From Bacillus sp. N13C7 (GTDB taxonomy: Bacteria > Bacillota > Bacilli > Bacillales > Bacillaceae), in the NCBI RefSeq assembly GCF_026790065.1, contig NZ_JALAMO010000014.1, positions 46,596-110,595 on the forward strand: a stretch of 64,000 nt of DNA, read 5' to 3'. The notes below the pieces were generated by a model. That model made no database searches, had not been told where the DNA came from, and saw only the letters and a program-made list of their open reading frames with translations. A program made the translations under genes and the position numbers. This document shows positions 18,276 through 27,282 of this stretch, in pieces; position 1 is the first letter of the stretch; every line of letters begins with the position of its first letter.

Positions 18276-19250
18276 CTATCCCATCAAGATCTTTCTCTCA
18301 AAGTCGTCGAGCAATGCACGCACTTCATCTGTTGACTTTGTGTTCATGCATTGATTTCTTAAGTCACTTGCCCCTCTGAATCCGCGGAGATAAATCTTGA
18401 AAAAGCGAGGAAGAGGCTTGTACGGACGCGCTTCTAATGCTGAATATTTATCATGAAGATCCAGATGCAGCCTTAAGAGATCAAGCAATTCCTTGCTGCT
18501 ATGCTCTTTTGGCTCATTTTCAAAGGCAAATGGATTTGTAAAGATACCGCGCCCAATCATAATCCCATCAACACCGTATTGTTCAGCAAGTTTCAAGCCG
18601 GTTTGGCGGTCAGGGATATCCCCGTTGATTGTCAACAGTGTATCTGGTGCCACCTCGTCACGAAGTTTTTTAATCTCAGGTATTAGCTCCCAATGCGCAT
18701 CTACTTTGCTCATTTCTGCTCTTGTACGCAAATGAATAGAAAGATTGGCAATATCCTGTTTCAAAATGTGTGTCAGCCAGTCGCGCCATTCGTCTACATC
18801 TGTATATCCAAGCCTTGTCTTCACGCTTACAGGCAATCCCCCTGCTTTTGCAGCTTGTATTAATTCTGCCGCAACACCGGGACGGCAAATAAGGCCGCTT
18901 CCCTTTCCATTCCCCGCCACATTAGGCACAGGGCAGCCCATATTGATATCTAGTCCTTTAAATCCTAACTCTGCCATGCCAATACTCATTTTACGGAAGT
19001 TTTCAGGCTTATCTCCCCATATATGGGCTACCATTGGCTGTTCATCCTCTGTAAAAGTCAAACGGCCGCGCACGCTATCCTTTCCATCCGGGTGACAATA
19101 GCTCTCTGAGTTTGTAAACTCTGTAAAAAATACATCCGGTCTGCCTGCTTCACTTACTACATGCCGGAAAACAACATCTGTCACATCTTCCATTGGTGCC
19201 AGTACAAAAAATGGCCGTGGTAATTCACGCCAGAAATTATCTGTCATCAT
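18276..19250 (-). CDS. yfjN: tRNA-dihydrouridine synthase
   Basis: 324 residues of the Dus family (Dus1). Reduces specific uridines in tRNA to dihydrouridine with FMN and NADPH. It shows the FMN-barrel start [12 protein letters not shown], the catalytic cysteine in NMGCPVPNV followed by [15 protein letters not shown], and the GRGIF phosphate loop near residue 230. The pair of ATGs at 19250/19247 follows AAAGGA; the 11 codons further upstream have no SD. Flanked on both sides by a nearly identical 31-base direct repeat. It reads away from yfjO's 3' side with a long spacer upstream. Confidence 0.93.
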   Translation of the reverse strand: MMTDNFWRELPRPFFVLAPMEDVTDVVFRHVVSEAGRPDVFFTEFTNSESYCHPDGKDSVRGRLTFTEDEQPMVAHIWGDKPENFRKMSIGMAELGFKGLDINMGCPVPNVAGNGKGSGLICRPGVAAELIQAAKAGGLPVSVKTRLGYTDVDEWRDWLTHILKQDIANLSIHLRTRAEMSKVDAHWELIPEIKKLRDEVAPDTLLTINGDIPDRQTGLKLAEQYGVDGIMIGRGIFTNPFAFENEPKEHSSKELLDLLRLHLDLHDKYSALEARPYKPLPRFFKIYLRGFRGASDLRNQCMNTKSTDEVRALLDDFERKILMG

Positions 19251-19620
19251 ACATTCAAATCCTTTCATTATGGGATATTTCAAAACCTTTATCCCAACAT
19301 TAACAAGCTGACCATACTTCTTTTACACTTATAGCATGCTTCAGCAGTTCTTATCAAACGATAGTAAATTTTGAACATTTATATCTTTACACACATAAAA
19401 AATTGACACAGTAAATCAAGTAAGAAAAAGCAGTTTGAGTCTTAGGGTTAGGTACACGAGCCAGTTTTCTAGTGTTGTTTCTGAAAATTTTCTTACAATA
19501 GCTGGAATACGCCGCATCCTTGTTTCCTGAGTCACTACCCAAATAAAACGCAAGGAAAAGACCCGAAAATCGGAATTGTTTATTTTACCGAGGTCCAGGC
19601 CTGATTAGAAGCTGTTTATT
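19251..19620. other. intergenic stretch between dus1 start and yfjO stop
   Basis: About 370 bases with no supported gene. It must contain the dus1 promoter on the minus strand; several AT-rich boxes are present but none stands out. It ends with the second copy of the 31-base repeat next to the yfjO stop. Confidence 0.5.
19561..19591. repeat. 31-base direct repeat, copy 2 (3' of yfjO)
   Basis: Begins ACCCGAAAATCGGAATTG and ends in ATTTTACCGA; one mismatch to copy 1 at 18162. CCGA-AAA-TCGG inside the repeat can form a small hairpin followed by T-rich sequence on the plus strand. It sits 30 bases beyond the yfjO stop. Confidence 0.8.
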
Positions 19621-21021
19621 TTAGTTAGACGATTTCAATACAAGCTTGGCCACCGCTTCAACATGCGCTGTCTGCGGAAACATATCCATAGGCTGAATAT
19701 ATTCCACGCGATAGTCCTTTGACAGCGCCTGCAAATCCTTCGCAAGCGTGGATGGGTTGCAGGAAACGTAGACAAAGCGTTTCGGTTTGACTTTTTTGAT
19801 CGTGTCCAGGAACGTGCTGTCACAGCCGGTTCTTGGCGGGTCCACGATGACGACGTCAGGTCGGAAGCCTTCTTTCGTCCATTTCGGGAGCCAGTGCTCG
19901 GCTGTTCCTGTTACGTATGTGGCATTTGTCATGCCGTGTTTTTTGGCGTTTTTCTTGGCATCGTCAATTGATTCCTTGATAACGTCCATGCCGCGGACTT
20001 CCTTCGCTCCGTCCGCAACCCACATGCCGATGGTGCCGACGCCGCAATACGCATCAACGACTTTTTCTTTTCCGGTCAGCTGCGCCGCTTTTTTCACTTC
20101 ATCATACAGCTTGACGGTCTGTTCCGGATTGAGCTGGAAGAAGGCGCGGGCGCTCAATTCAAAGGATACGTCTCCGAGCACCTCTTGGATCACTGTTTTT
20201 CCGGCGAGCGGTTTTGTTTTCTCACCAAAAATCACAGAGGTTTTCGCTCCGTTTACATTTTGGATAATGGATTTGACCTCTGGCAGGCGCTTTTGGATCG
20301 CTTTGACGATTTCTTCCTTGTGGGGAAGCGTTTCTTTTGCTGTTACAAGCACGACCTGCACTTCGCCTGTTTCAAAGCCGACTCTCGTCACTATCGTGCG
20401 GACGTCGCCTTTTCGTTTTCTTTCATTATAAACAGACACATTGAAGTCCTCTAAAATGCGGCGGACGATGCCTGTTGTTTTATTAGTTGCCGGATGCTGA
20501 ACAATGCAGTCTTTAATCGGCACAATGTCATGAGAATCAAGGCCGTATAAGCCGGCGATAATGCTGCCGCTTTGCGAGCGCCCGATCTGGAATTGGCTTT
20601 TGTTGCGGTAATTCCACGGATTGTCCATGCCGATTGTTTCTCTGATGTCCATATTCTCTATTTTAAACTTCGTGTGACGCTCAAGCGACTGAATGACGAT
20701 GTCTCGTTTTTCCCGAAGCTGCTGGCTGTATGCAAGGTGCTGAAGCTGGCAGCCGCCGCATTGTTCGTATACAGGACAAGGCGGTGCCACGCGGTGCTCC
20801 GACGCCTTGCGGATTTTTTTAATGCGGCCCTCCGAAAACTTCGGCTGAACCTTTGTGGCCTGCACGACAACCTCTTCACCAGGAAGCGCGCCGGGCACAA
20901 AGACGACTTTTTTCTTAAAATAGCCGACACCTTCTCCGTTAATGCCGAGACGCTTAATCGTCAGCGGAAAGGTTTGTCCGACCTTCAGTTCGACGGGCGC
21001 CTGTTTCTTTTGTTGGTTCAC
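19621..21021 (-). CDS. yfjO: TrmA/RumA-family RNA (uracil-5-)-methyltransferase
   Basis: 466 residues. An N-terminal TRAM RNA-binding domain (about 10-65), an iron-sulfur-type cysteine cluster in [11 protein letters not shown] (about 80-92), a SAM-binding [12 protein letters not shown] (about 320), and catalytic elements DPPRTGCD and [11 protein letters not shown] near the C-terminus. Transfers a methyl group to C5 of uridine in rRNA or tRNA. It is a paralogue of the 23S rRNA enzyme RlmCD; the exact target is not readable here. GTG start at 21021 with GGAGAG upstream. Its leader carries two adjacent hairpins. Confidence 0.9.
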   Translation of the reverse strand: MNQQKKQAPVELKVGQTFPLTIKRLGINGEGVGYFKKKVVFVPGALPGEEVVVQATKVQPKFSEGRIKKIRKASEHRVAPPCPVYEQCGGCQLQHLAYSQQLREKRDIVIQSLERHTKFKIENMDIRETIGMDNPWNYRNKSQFQIGRSQSGSIIAGLYGLDSHDIVPIKDCIVQHPATNKTTGIVRRILEDFNVSVYNERKRKGDVRTIVTRVGFETGEVQVVLVTAKETLPHKEEIVKAIQKRLPEVKSIIQNVNGAKTSVIFGEKTKPLAGKTVIQEVLGDVSFELSARAFFQLNPEQTVKLYDEVKKAAQLTGKEKVVDAYCGVGTIGMWVADGAKEVRGMDVIKESIDDAKKNAKKHGMTNATYVTGTAEHWLPKWTKEGFRPDVVIVDPPRTGCDSTFLDTIKKVKPKRFVYVSCNPSTLAKDLQALSKDYRVEYIQPMDMFPQTAHVEAVAKLVLKSSN

Positions 21022-21047
21022 GTTGTTCTCTCCGTTTCTATATGAAG

Positions 21048-21085
21048 CTTTCTGCAGATGGCAGAAAGTGAAATGGTTTTTTCAC
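21048..21085 (-). other. tandem hairpins in the yfjO leader
   Basis: CTTTCTGC (21048-21055) pairs with GCAGAAAG (21061-21068), and GTGAAA (21068-21073) pairs with TTTCAC (21080-21085). The two stems share one base, so they stack or compete. On the minus strand they precede the yfjO SD by about 20 bases. Confidence 0.5.
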
Positions 21086-21134
21086 ATCTTTCTAGTATAA
21101 CACGTTTGCAGGATTTCCTTCATTGTCAGACGAA

Positions 21135-21998
21135 TTATTCTATACTTCTCCACAAATACAAAGACGCATAGCTTAAATAAGGCTCCCACTCCTTGCTCAT
21201 CGCCAGCATGACGTCCTTTGCCGGTTTATCGTCCAGCTGAAAATGGCGTTTGATCGCGTTCTGGAGTCCGATATCGGCAAGCGGGAATAAATTAGGGCGT
21301 CCAAGCCCGAACATGAGGACGTTTTGCACGGTCCACGGGCCGATGCCCCTGATTTTGACCAGTTTCTTCATAATGTCTTCATCCGTCATATGCGGCAGCT
21401 CTGACAAGCTGAGTGTGCCTTCGGCGATCATCCTTGATGTATCAATGGCGTATTCCGCTTTTCTCATGCTGAACTGCAGATCGCGCAAATCCTGATAATC
21501 TAGTTCCGCAATCGTTTCCGGCTTTGGATAGCACCACACGCCGTCCTTCTGCTCGCCAAACGCATGGACAAACCGTTCTGTCAGCGTGTAAGCGAAGGAA
21601 AGATTGAGCTGCTGGTGGATGATGCATTTCATGATGCAATTGTACACGCTGTAGTCCAGTACAAGCGGCGTGCCCGCATGCTCTTCAAAAATGGCTGACA
21701 GACTCGTTTTCGAAAAATGATCGAGAACGTGCTGCAAATCATGTTCCCATTGAAAAATCCGTTTGATTTCCTGCATCATCTCTTCCTGATCCGCTTCTCC
21801 GCTGACGAGAAACTCAGGTTCATCCGCATGGCCTAACGCCTGTACCTTTACAATACACACGTCCCCCGCCCGGTTTCTGATCGGCACGCGGATTTCCCGT
21901 GCTTCTCGATCTGCCGCATTAAGAGGGTCTAAAGACAGTCTGTCTAACACGCGGTCAAAATGGTACGGAGGCGTAGCAGCTACGTTTTCCTTCCACAT
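21135..21998 (-). CDS. yfjP: DNA-3-methyladenine glycosylase-like protein (HhH-GPD)
   Basis: 287 residues of the AlkA/HhH-GPD superfamily. Removes damaged bases from DNA. The helix-hairpin-helix reads KLVKIRGIGPWTVQNVLMFG (about 215-235), followed by the catalytic aspartate region LFPLADIGLQNA. The N-terminal beta domain is AlkA-like. ATG 21998 follows AAGGGTG by six bases. The gene leads into yfjO after a 110-base gap. Substrate range cannot be told from the sequence. Confidence 0.9.
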   Translation of the reverse strand: MWKENVAATPPYHFDRVLDRLSLDPLNAADREAREIRVPIRNRAGDVCIVKVQALGHADEPEFLVSGEADQEEMMQEIKRIFQWEHDLQHVLDHFSKTSLSAIFEEHAGTPLVLDYSVYNCIMKCIIHQQLNLSFAYTLTERFVHAFGEQKDGVWCYPKPETIAELDYQDLRDLQFSMRKAEYAIDTSRMIAEGTLSLSELPHMTDEDIMKKLVKIRGIGPWTVQNVLMFGLGRPNLFPLADIGLQNAIKRHFQLDDKPAKDVMLAMSKEWEPYLSYASLYLWRSIE

Positions 21999-22116
21999 GC
22001 CATTCACCCTTTTTTCGTTTTTTGTTCAGTATAACACGCCGTTGGAAATAGGCAGAGAACACCGTATACTTTTCTCATAAAGGCCGCATGATATAATGGC
22101 AGGTGGAGGGTTGTTT

Positions 22117-23076
22117 ATGATCAACATTACCGCAATTACAACAGAGCATCAGCTGCTGAAAAATATACCGATCGAACGAGTGGAACAGCCTGATATTGCG
22201 TGGTACTGGGTTGATTTTTACGGCCCGGAGGATACGGAAACGGCGTTATTGAGAGATTTTTTTCATTTTCATCCGCTTGCCATTGAGGATTGCTTCCAGC
22301 ATATGCAGCGGCCTAAGCTTGACCATTATGACGGTTATCGCTTTTACGTGATTCATGCGCTGAATAAGGAAACACTTGAGACGGAGGAAGTCGATATCTT
22401 TCAAGGCGACAAATTTGTCGTCACCTTTCATTTACACGAAACGCCCGGTATTGCCAAAGTCCGGGAGCGTTTGTATGCTTCACCGGACATATTTAAAAAA
22501 GGCCCTGGGCACATTTCTTATATGATCATGGATCAGCTTGTTGATGAATATTTTCCTCTCGTATACAAAATTGAAGACCGGCTGAACGAAATTGAAGAGA
22601 GCCGTCCCCATAAAACCTATGGAACGCTGATGAACGAGGTATTTGATCTCAGGACAGATCTTTTGCATTTGAGACGGACGATAATTCCGATGCGTGATTT
22701 GCTCTACCGGATTTTAAGCCTTGACCATGTGAAAGAGCAGCGCGAAACGAAAGCCTACTTCAGCGACATATACGATCATTTGTTAAAATTATCTGAGATT
22801 GTGGAATCCAACCGTGACATGACGTCCGACTTGCGTGACAGCTACGTGACACTGAACTCAAATCGGATGAACGCGATTATGATGACACTGACGATCGTAT
22901 CGACTATTTTCATCCCGCTTACCTTTATCGCCGGCGTATATGGCATGAACTTCGACAACATGCCGGAGCTGCATTGGGAATACGGGTATTTCGCCGTGCT
23001 TGGCCTGATGGCTGCACTTGTGATCGGGATGCTGATATGGTTTGTACATAAAGGATGGTTCAATATATTTAAATGA
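22117..23076 (+). CDS. yfjQ: CorA-family Mg2+/Co2+ channel
   Basis: 319 residues, normal for CorA. A large N-terminal cytoplasmic alpha/beta domain, a long stalk helix (ESNRDMTSDLRDSYVTLNSN) and two C-terminal membrane helices. The GMN selectivity motif is in VYGMNFDNMPEL between them, and a Lys-containing C-terminal tail follows. Forms a pentameric magnesium channel. ATG 22117 follows GGAGG by seven bases, better than the frame start at 22096. Divergent from yfjP; it ends in a clear terminator. Confidence 0.94.
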   Translation: MINITAITTEHQLLKNIPIERVEQPDIAWYWVDFYGPEDTETALLRDFFHFHPLAIEDCFQHMQRPKLDHYDGYRFYVIHALNKETLETEEVDIFQGDKFVVTFHLHETPGIAKVRERLYASPDIFKKGPGHISYMIMDQLVDEYFPLVYKIEDRLNEIEESRPHKTYGTLMNEVFDLRTDLLHLRRTIIPMRDLLYRILSLDHVKEQRETKAYFSDIYDHLLKLSEIVESNRDMTSDLRDSYVTLNSNRMNAIMMTLTIVSTIFIPLTFIAGVYGMNFDNMPELHWEYGYFAVLGLMAALVIGMLIWFVHKGWFNIFK

Positions 23077-23103
23077 GGACAGCGTGAAGCTGTTCTTTTT
23101 TTG
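23077..23103 (+). terminator. terminator of yfjQ
   Basis: GGACAGC, five-base loop, GCTGTTC, then seven T, starting directly after the yfjQ stop. Confidence 0.85.
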
Positions 23104-23159
23104 TTGGCATATCATGTTCTTTTGTTTATAATGGAAAAAATATTCAGGGAGTGATCAGA

Positions 23160-24020
23160 TTGAAAATTGCTGTCATCGGACTTGGCAATATGGGGCAGCC
23201 CATTGCCCGAAATGTGCTTCAAGCAGGCTACGAATTGACTGTATATAACCGGACGAAACAAAAGGCAGAGGAACTAGCATCAGAAGGCGCGCAGGCAGCT
23301 GACACACCGCGACAGGCGGCAGAATCCGCTGATATTGTGATCACGATGCTTTCGGATGACGATTCTGTCAGTGCTGTGACATTCGGAGAGGACGGGCTGA
23401 TTAAAGGATTAGCGGAGAACGGCATTCACATCTCGATGAGCACGATCAGTGTTGAGTTCTCAGAAAAGCTCGCCGCAGCTCATGCAGAAAAAGGACAATC
23501 CTTCCTCTCCGCTCCTGTGCTCGGCAGACCGGATGCCGCCGCCAAAGCTGCGCTCCGCATCATAACAGCCGGACCGGCGGAAGCGAAGCAAACAGCCAAG
23601 CCTCTGCTCGACAGCCTGAGCCAGCAGGTATTTGATGTCGGCGAAGAAAGCAAGACAGCAAATGCGGCCAAAATCAGCATCAATTTCCTGCTTGTGTCCA
23701 TGTTGGAGGCGTTATCTGAATCATTCTTACTGATGGAGAAATACGGTTTAGAACAAAAACAATTTTTAGAAATTGCCAGCGCGCTCTTTGGCTCTCCAGT
23801 CTATCAAAATTACGGAACCATCATGGCCGAGGAGAAATTTGAGCCGGCCGGTTTCAAAATGTCTTTAGGGCTGAAAGATACCAATCTGGCACTCGCCGCC
23901 GCAGAACAAGTCGCTGCAAACCTTCCTCTTGCCGAGCTGGCCAAGAGCCATTTTGAAAGCGGGATTGAACAAGGCTTCGGAGATCTGGATTGGGCCGCAC
24001 TAATTAAATGTATAAAATAA
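23160..24020 (+). CDS. yfjR: 3-hydroxyisobutyrate dehydrogenase-like NAD(P) oxidoreductase
   Basis: 286 residues of the beta-hydroxyacid dehydrogenase family. Rossmann start IAVIGLGNMGQPIARN, the substrate loop STISVEFSEKL with APVLGRPDAA, and the catalytic lysine region TANAAKISINFLL (about residue 170). The exact substrate is unknown. TTG at 23160 is the start because AGGGAG lies eight bases upstream; the GTG at 23151 overlaps that SD. Convergent with pdaA through a shared terminator. Confidence 0.87.
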   Translation: MKIAVIGLGNMGQPIARNVLQAGYELTVYNRTKQKAEELASEGAQAADTPRQAAESADIVITMLSDDDSVSAVTFGEDGLIKGLAENGIHISMSTISVEFSEKLAAAHAEKGQSFLSAPVLGRPDAAAKAALRIITAGPAEAKQTAKPLLDSLSQQVFDVGEESKTANAAKISINFLLVSMLEALSESFLLMEKYGLEQKQFLEIASALFGSPVYQNYGTIMAEEKFEPAGFKMSLGLKDTNLALAAAEQVAANLPLAELAKSHFESGIEQGFGDLDWAALIKCIK

Positions 24021-24023
24021 TGA

Positions 24024-24060
24024 GAAAAGCCTCTCCGTTTTAAGGAGAGGCTTTCTTTTT
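24024..24060. terminator. bidirectional terminator yfjR / pdaA
   Basis: AAAAGCCTCTCC and GGAGAGGCTTTC arms around a seven-base loop, with T-runs on both sides, between convergent genes. Confidence 0.88.
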
Positions 24061-24850
24061 ACAAAGACGGCAGCTTCATCTCTTTCTCAAACATCAAATC
24101 ATCAAGGCTTTTAAATGTGTAGCCCTGTTTTTTCAGATCTGTAATCGCATCATCCAGTGCTTCGGCATTGTCTCTTGATACAGTGTGAAGCAGGTAAATA
24201 GCTCCTGGATGCGCCTGCTTGATCATATGATCGTAGGCATATTTCTTTCCCTTCTGATTGTTGATTTTCCAATCGACAAAAGCGACTGACCAGAAAACGG
24301 TTTGATAGCCGAGGCGCTTTGTTTCTTTCAGCACGTATTCACTGAACACGCCGCGCGGCGGGCGCAAATACAAGTTATCCTGCTTTCCCGTAATTTTATA
24401 GACCTCTTCGTTGACGGAATCAAGCTCGTCCTGGATCTGATCAGCTGTTTTTGTGGTCAAATCCGGATGGTGAAAGGAATGGTTGCCGATAATATGGCCT
24501 TCATCTGACATACGCTTGATCAGCTGGGGCTGATCCTTCACAAAATGTCCAGTGACAAAAAATGTTCCTGTTACGCGATGTTTTTTTAAGACATCAAGCA
24601 CCTTTGGCGTATAGCCATTTTCATAGCCGTTATCAAACGTTAAATAAATTGTTTTTTCCTTTGTATTCCCTAAATAAAACGCGTCATATTTATCAATTAA
24701 GCTGTTCAGCTGCTTCCCGGCATCAGGCGGCTGATGATTGACACTGCGTTTAAAGCCCCAATTGATTGGCTCATTCGGCACCGCTCCCGCCTGTGCTGCA
24801 CCGCCGGCAAGCAAAACGGCGGCGCAGCATATTGAACACATCCACTTCAT
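24059..24850 (-). CDS. pdaA: spore cortex N-acetylmuramic acid deacetylase
   Basis: 263 residues: a signal peptide (about 1-22, ending near AAQAGA) and a NodB polysaccharide-deacetylase domain. PdaA removes the acetyl group from muramic acid in cortex peptidoglycan after the CwlD cut, giving the muramic-delta-lactam needed for germination. Motifs seen: TFDNGYENG (motif 1, with Asn in place of the second Asp of TFDDG, as usual for PdaA), GNHSFHHPD (metal histidines), RPPRGVFS and LLHTVS. Expected to be made in the forespore. Confidence 0.95.
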   Translation of the reverse strand: MKWMCSICCAAVLLAGGAAQAGAVPNEPINWGFKRSVNHQPPDAGKQLNSLIDKYDAFYLGNTKEKTIYLTFDNGYENGYTPKVLDVLKKHRVTGTFFVTGHFVKDQPQLIKRMSDEGHIIGNHSFHHPDLTTKTADQIQDELDSVNEEVYKITGKQDNLYLRPPRGVFSEYVLKETKRLGYQTVFWSVAFVDWKINNQKGKKYAYDHMIKQAHPGAIYLLHTVSRDNAEALDDAITDLKKQGYTFKSLDDLMFEKEMKLPSL

Positions 24851-24927
24851 GGCCAGCGCTCCTTCTGCATTTTTTCTTATTTTACAGAAAGGCGCTTCGT
24901 TTTATACTGACGCTTTATGCCAATAGA

Positions 24928-24953
24928 AAAAACCGCGGCGTGCGCGGTTTTAT
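24928..24953 (-). terminator. terminator of yfjT
   Basis: ACCGCG/CGCGGT arms with a five-base loop, followed on the minus strand by six T, overlapping the yfjT stop region. Confidence 0.75.
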
Positions 24954-25135
24954 TCCCAATCTTTTTTAAAGCGTTCGTATTTGGCTTCAAGGTCATCAAG
25001 CATGCTGATGAGCCTGTCTATATCTTCAACGTCGGTTGCTTCAGGGTCTAATGAATCGATGACGTTCATAAACATATCAAGTCTGTTTTTTAAATAATCT
25101 AGCTGCTGGTCCTTATTGTTTACTGCGTTCCCCAT
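24950..25135 (-). CDS. yfjT: small acidic SE1561-like protein
   Basis: 61 residues, acidic, helical, with a coiled-coil-like pattern (LDYLKNRLDMFMNVIDSL, then DRLISMLDDLEAKYERF). No membrane segment. It fits a family of small Firmicutes proteins of unknown function. Start at 25135 with GGAGGAG upstream. Divergent from yfkAB. Confidence 0.8.
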   Translation of the reverse strand: MGNAVNNKDQQLDYLKNRLDMFMNVIDSLDPEATDVEDIDRLISMLDDLEAKYERFKKDWE

Positions 25136-25280
25136 TCTGCTCCTCCATTCATTTTTTATTATGGTAGCTCATTTTTTGCCCTTTTTCAATTGCTTCGCTA
25201 CTTGCGAACTTGTCAAATCAGGTCTAAAATTAACTGTTGGCAGCGTTAGTATGCCCCATTTATAAAGGAGTTAGATAGTC

Positions 25281-26402
25281 ATGACACAAAACACGAAGCT
25301 GCGTCCGATCACACCCGAGTTTGACCCTTGGGAAGCCTATATGGATGTTGACCAGTATGGAGACATGCAGCTGACAAACGTTGAATTTACAACGACGACA
25401 CTGTGCAATATGAGATGTGAGCATTGCGCTGTAGGCTATACATTGCAGCCTAAAGACCCGAATGCTCTGCCAATAGATCTTTTGTTAAAACGACTGGAGG
25501 AAATTCCGCGCCTGCGGTCCATCAGCATTACAGGCGGAGAGCCGATGCTTTCGCTAAAATCAGTAAAGGAATACGTCGTTCCATTATTAAAATATGCACA
25601 CGAGCGGGGCGTACGAACGCAGATTAATTCAAACCTGACCCTCGACATTGAACGATACGAATGGATCATTCCGTATCTTGATGTGCTACATATTTCTCAT
25701 AACTGGGGTACAGTTGAGGATTTCGCTGAAATTGGCTTTGCCATGATGGACAGAAAACCAACCTTCGAGCAGCGCGCACGTTATTTTGAAAAAATGATCG
25801 AAAACAGCCGCACGCTCGTAGAGGCCGGAGTGATGGTATCTGCGGAAACAATGCTGAATAAACGCACACTTCCACATATTGAGCATATTCACCGCCAAAT
25901 CACAGAAGATATGAAATGTCAGCGCCACGAAGTCCATCCGATGTATCCGAGCGATTTCGCAAGCGCTCTTGATTCTCTCAGCCTGAAAGAGATGAGACAG
26001 GCCATTCACCGCTTGCTGGATATTCGCGATGAAAAGACGTGGATGCTGTTCGGGACACTGCCGTTTTATGCCTGCAGCCCGGATGAAGAAGATCAAAAGC
26101 TGCTTCGCCGGCTTCGCGCGGCGAAAAATGTTACGGTGAGAAATGACCCTGACGGGCGTTCCCGCCTGAATGTGAACATTTTCGACGGAAACATTATCGT
26201 GACCGATTTCGGTGATACACCGCCGCTTGGCAATATTCAAACGGACAGCCTCCCTTCCGCCTATGAAAAATGGAGAGAGACGAAGCTTGCAAAAGAGCTG
26301 AATTGCCATTGCCCGAATGTCCGATGCTTGGGGCCGAATGTGCTCGTCAAAAACAGTTATTATCAAGATACAGATTTCACAAAACGTCAAGCCAGGAGTT
26401 AG
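25281..26402 (+). CDS. yfkAB: radical SAM protein YfkAB
   Basis: 373 residues. The radical-SAM cluster motif is in TLCNMRCEHCAVGY (CxxxCxxC, about residues 38-45), followed by the SAM-binding SITGGEPMLS. A C-terminal group of cysteines (NCHCPNVRCLG, about 340-350) suggests an auxiliary SPASM/Twitch-like cluster. The reaction is unknown. The frame is continuous here; older B. subtilis annotations split it into yfkA and yfkB. Its stop is directly followed by the yfkC start, so the two are likely co-translated. Confidence 0.9.
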   Translation: MTQNTKLRPITPEFDPWEAYMDVDQYGDMQLTNVEFTTTTLCNMRCEHCAVGYTLQPKDPNALPIDLLLKRLEEIPRLRSISITGGEPMLSLKSVKEYVVPLLKYAHERGVRTQINSNLTLDIERYEWIIPYLDVLHISHNWGTVEDFAEIGFAMMDRKPTFEQRARYFEKMIENSRTLVEAGVMVSAETMLNKRTLPHIEHIHRQITEDMKCQRHEVHPMYPSDFASALDSLSLKEMRQAIHRLLDIRDEKTWMLFGTLPFYACSPDEEDQKLLRRLRAAKNVTVRNDPDGRSRLNVNIFDGNIIVTDFGDTPPLGNIQTDSLPSAYEKWRETKLAKELNCHCPNVRCLGPNVLVKNSYYQDTDFTKRQARS

Positions 26403-27245
26403 ATGCGGATGGAAGAAACCCTTACGGAGATTTTTCAAAATAAAATCGTTGATATTCTCCTCGTTGCCGTTATCCTTTGGATTGGTGTTTTTATCATCAA
26501 CCGGCTGGTACAGCTATTTTTTAAACGGACGGATTTCATTGAAGAAAGAAAAGAAAAAACAATTGAAAGCTTGGTTCGTTCTGTCACCCAGTATACGGCG
26601 ACGATTGGTTTTATCTTTTACGTTATATCTTTATTTGTGCATGATTTCGGCAAAATTTTAGCCGGGGCAGGCGTGGCCGGTATCGTCATTGGTTTTGGCG
26701 CCCAATCGCTGATTAAAGATGTGCTGGCAGGTGTGTTCTTAATTTATGAACGCCAGCTGCACAAAGGCGATTATGTCACCGTCAACAATTTGTTTAACGG
26801 TACTGTAGAGGAAATCGGCCTTCGCTCACTGCAGATCCGGGAATGGAGCGGGAAGCTGCTCACCATCAGCAACGGTGAGGTCAGACAGATAGAGAACTAT
26901 AATATTGATTTTATGCGGATTACCGAATCCTTTCTCATTAGCTTTAAGGAAGATCCGGACCGCGTGTACAGCGTATTGGAAGAAGCATGTGACATGCTGA
27001 ATGAAGAGCTTCAGGATTCATTGAAGCGCGATGAATTCGGCAATCCGACAGAACCGTTTCAAATCCACGGGATCACCGCATTAAATAAAATCAACCGCGG
27101 CGTTGAATTTACGGTAAAAGGCATGGTGAAAGATGATGATTATTTCAGCGCCAGCCTTGCAGCAAGACGGGTTCTCGTTCGCCAGCTGTACCAAAACAAT
27201 GTGCAAATGCTTGAGGAAGCGGTCAGAATCGAGAGAACGCAATAA
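26403..27245 (+). CDS. yfkC: MscS-family small mechanosensitive channel
   Basis: 280 residues with three hydrophobic helices at the N-terminus. The pore-lining third helix is Gly/Ala-rich (ILAGAGVAGIVIGFGAQSL), followed by the MscS beta domain (GDYVTVNNLFNGTVEEIGLR) and a C-terminal alpha/beta domain. Releases solutes on osmotic downshock in this family. ATG 26403 directly follows the yfkAB stop and AGGAG lies four bases upstream; a second ATG at 26409 is also possible. It ends in a strong shared terminator. Confidence 0.9.
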   Translation: MRMEETLTEIFQNKIVDILLVAVILWIGVFIINRLVQLFFKRTDFIEERKEKTIESLVRSVTQYTATIGFIFYVISLFVHDFGKILAGAGVAGIVIGFGAQSLIKDVLAGVFLIYERQLHKGDYVTVNNLFNGTVEEIGLRSLQIREWSGKLLTISNGEVRQIENYNIDFMRITESFLISFKEDPDRVYSVLEEACDMLNEELQDSLKRDEFGNPTEPFQIHGITALNKINRGVEFTVKGMVKDDDYFSASLAARRVLVRQLYQNNVQMLEEAVRIERTQ

Positions 27246-27282
27246 AAAAACTGATTCCGAGTTGGAATCAGTTTTTTTATTT
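27244..27282. terminator. bidirectional terminator yfkC / yfkD
   Basis: AAAAACTGATTCC, short loop, GGAATCAGTTTTTTT between the convergent genes. Confidence 0.88.

Noticed and set aside
18153..18335. Plus-strand 60-codon ORF
   Set aside because: No SD, it runs through the direct repeat and into the 3' end of dus1, and the protein resembles nothing.
18162..19591. The repeat-flanked dus1 as a mobile element
   Set aside because: Repeats are direct, no transposase or integrase lies between them, and there are no terminal inverted repeats. Kept only as a recombination or duplication finding.
25686..26438. Minus-strand 250-codon ORF opposite yfkAB
   Set aside because: Long, but it is antisense to a radical SAM gene with all expected motifs; no SD and no recognisable protein.
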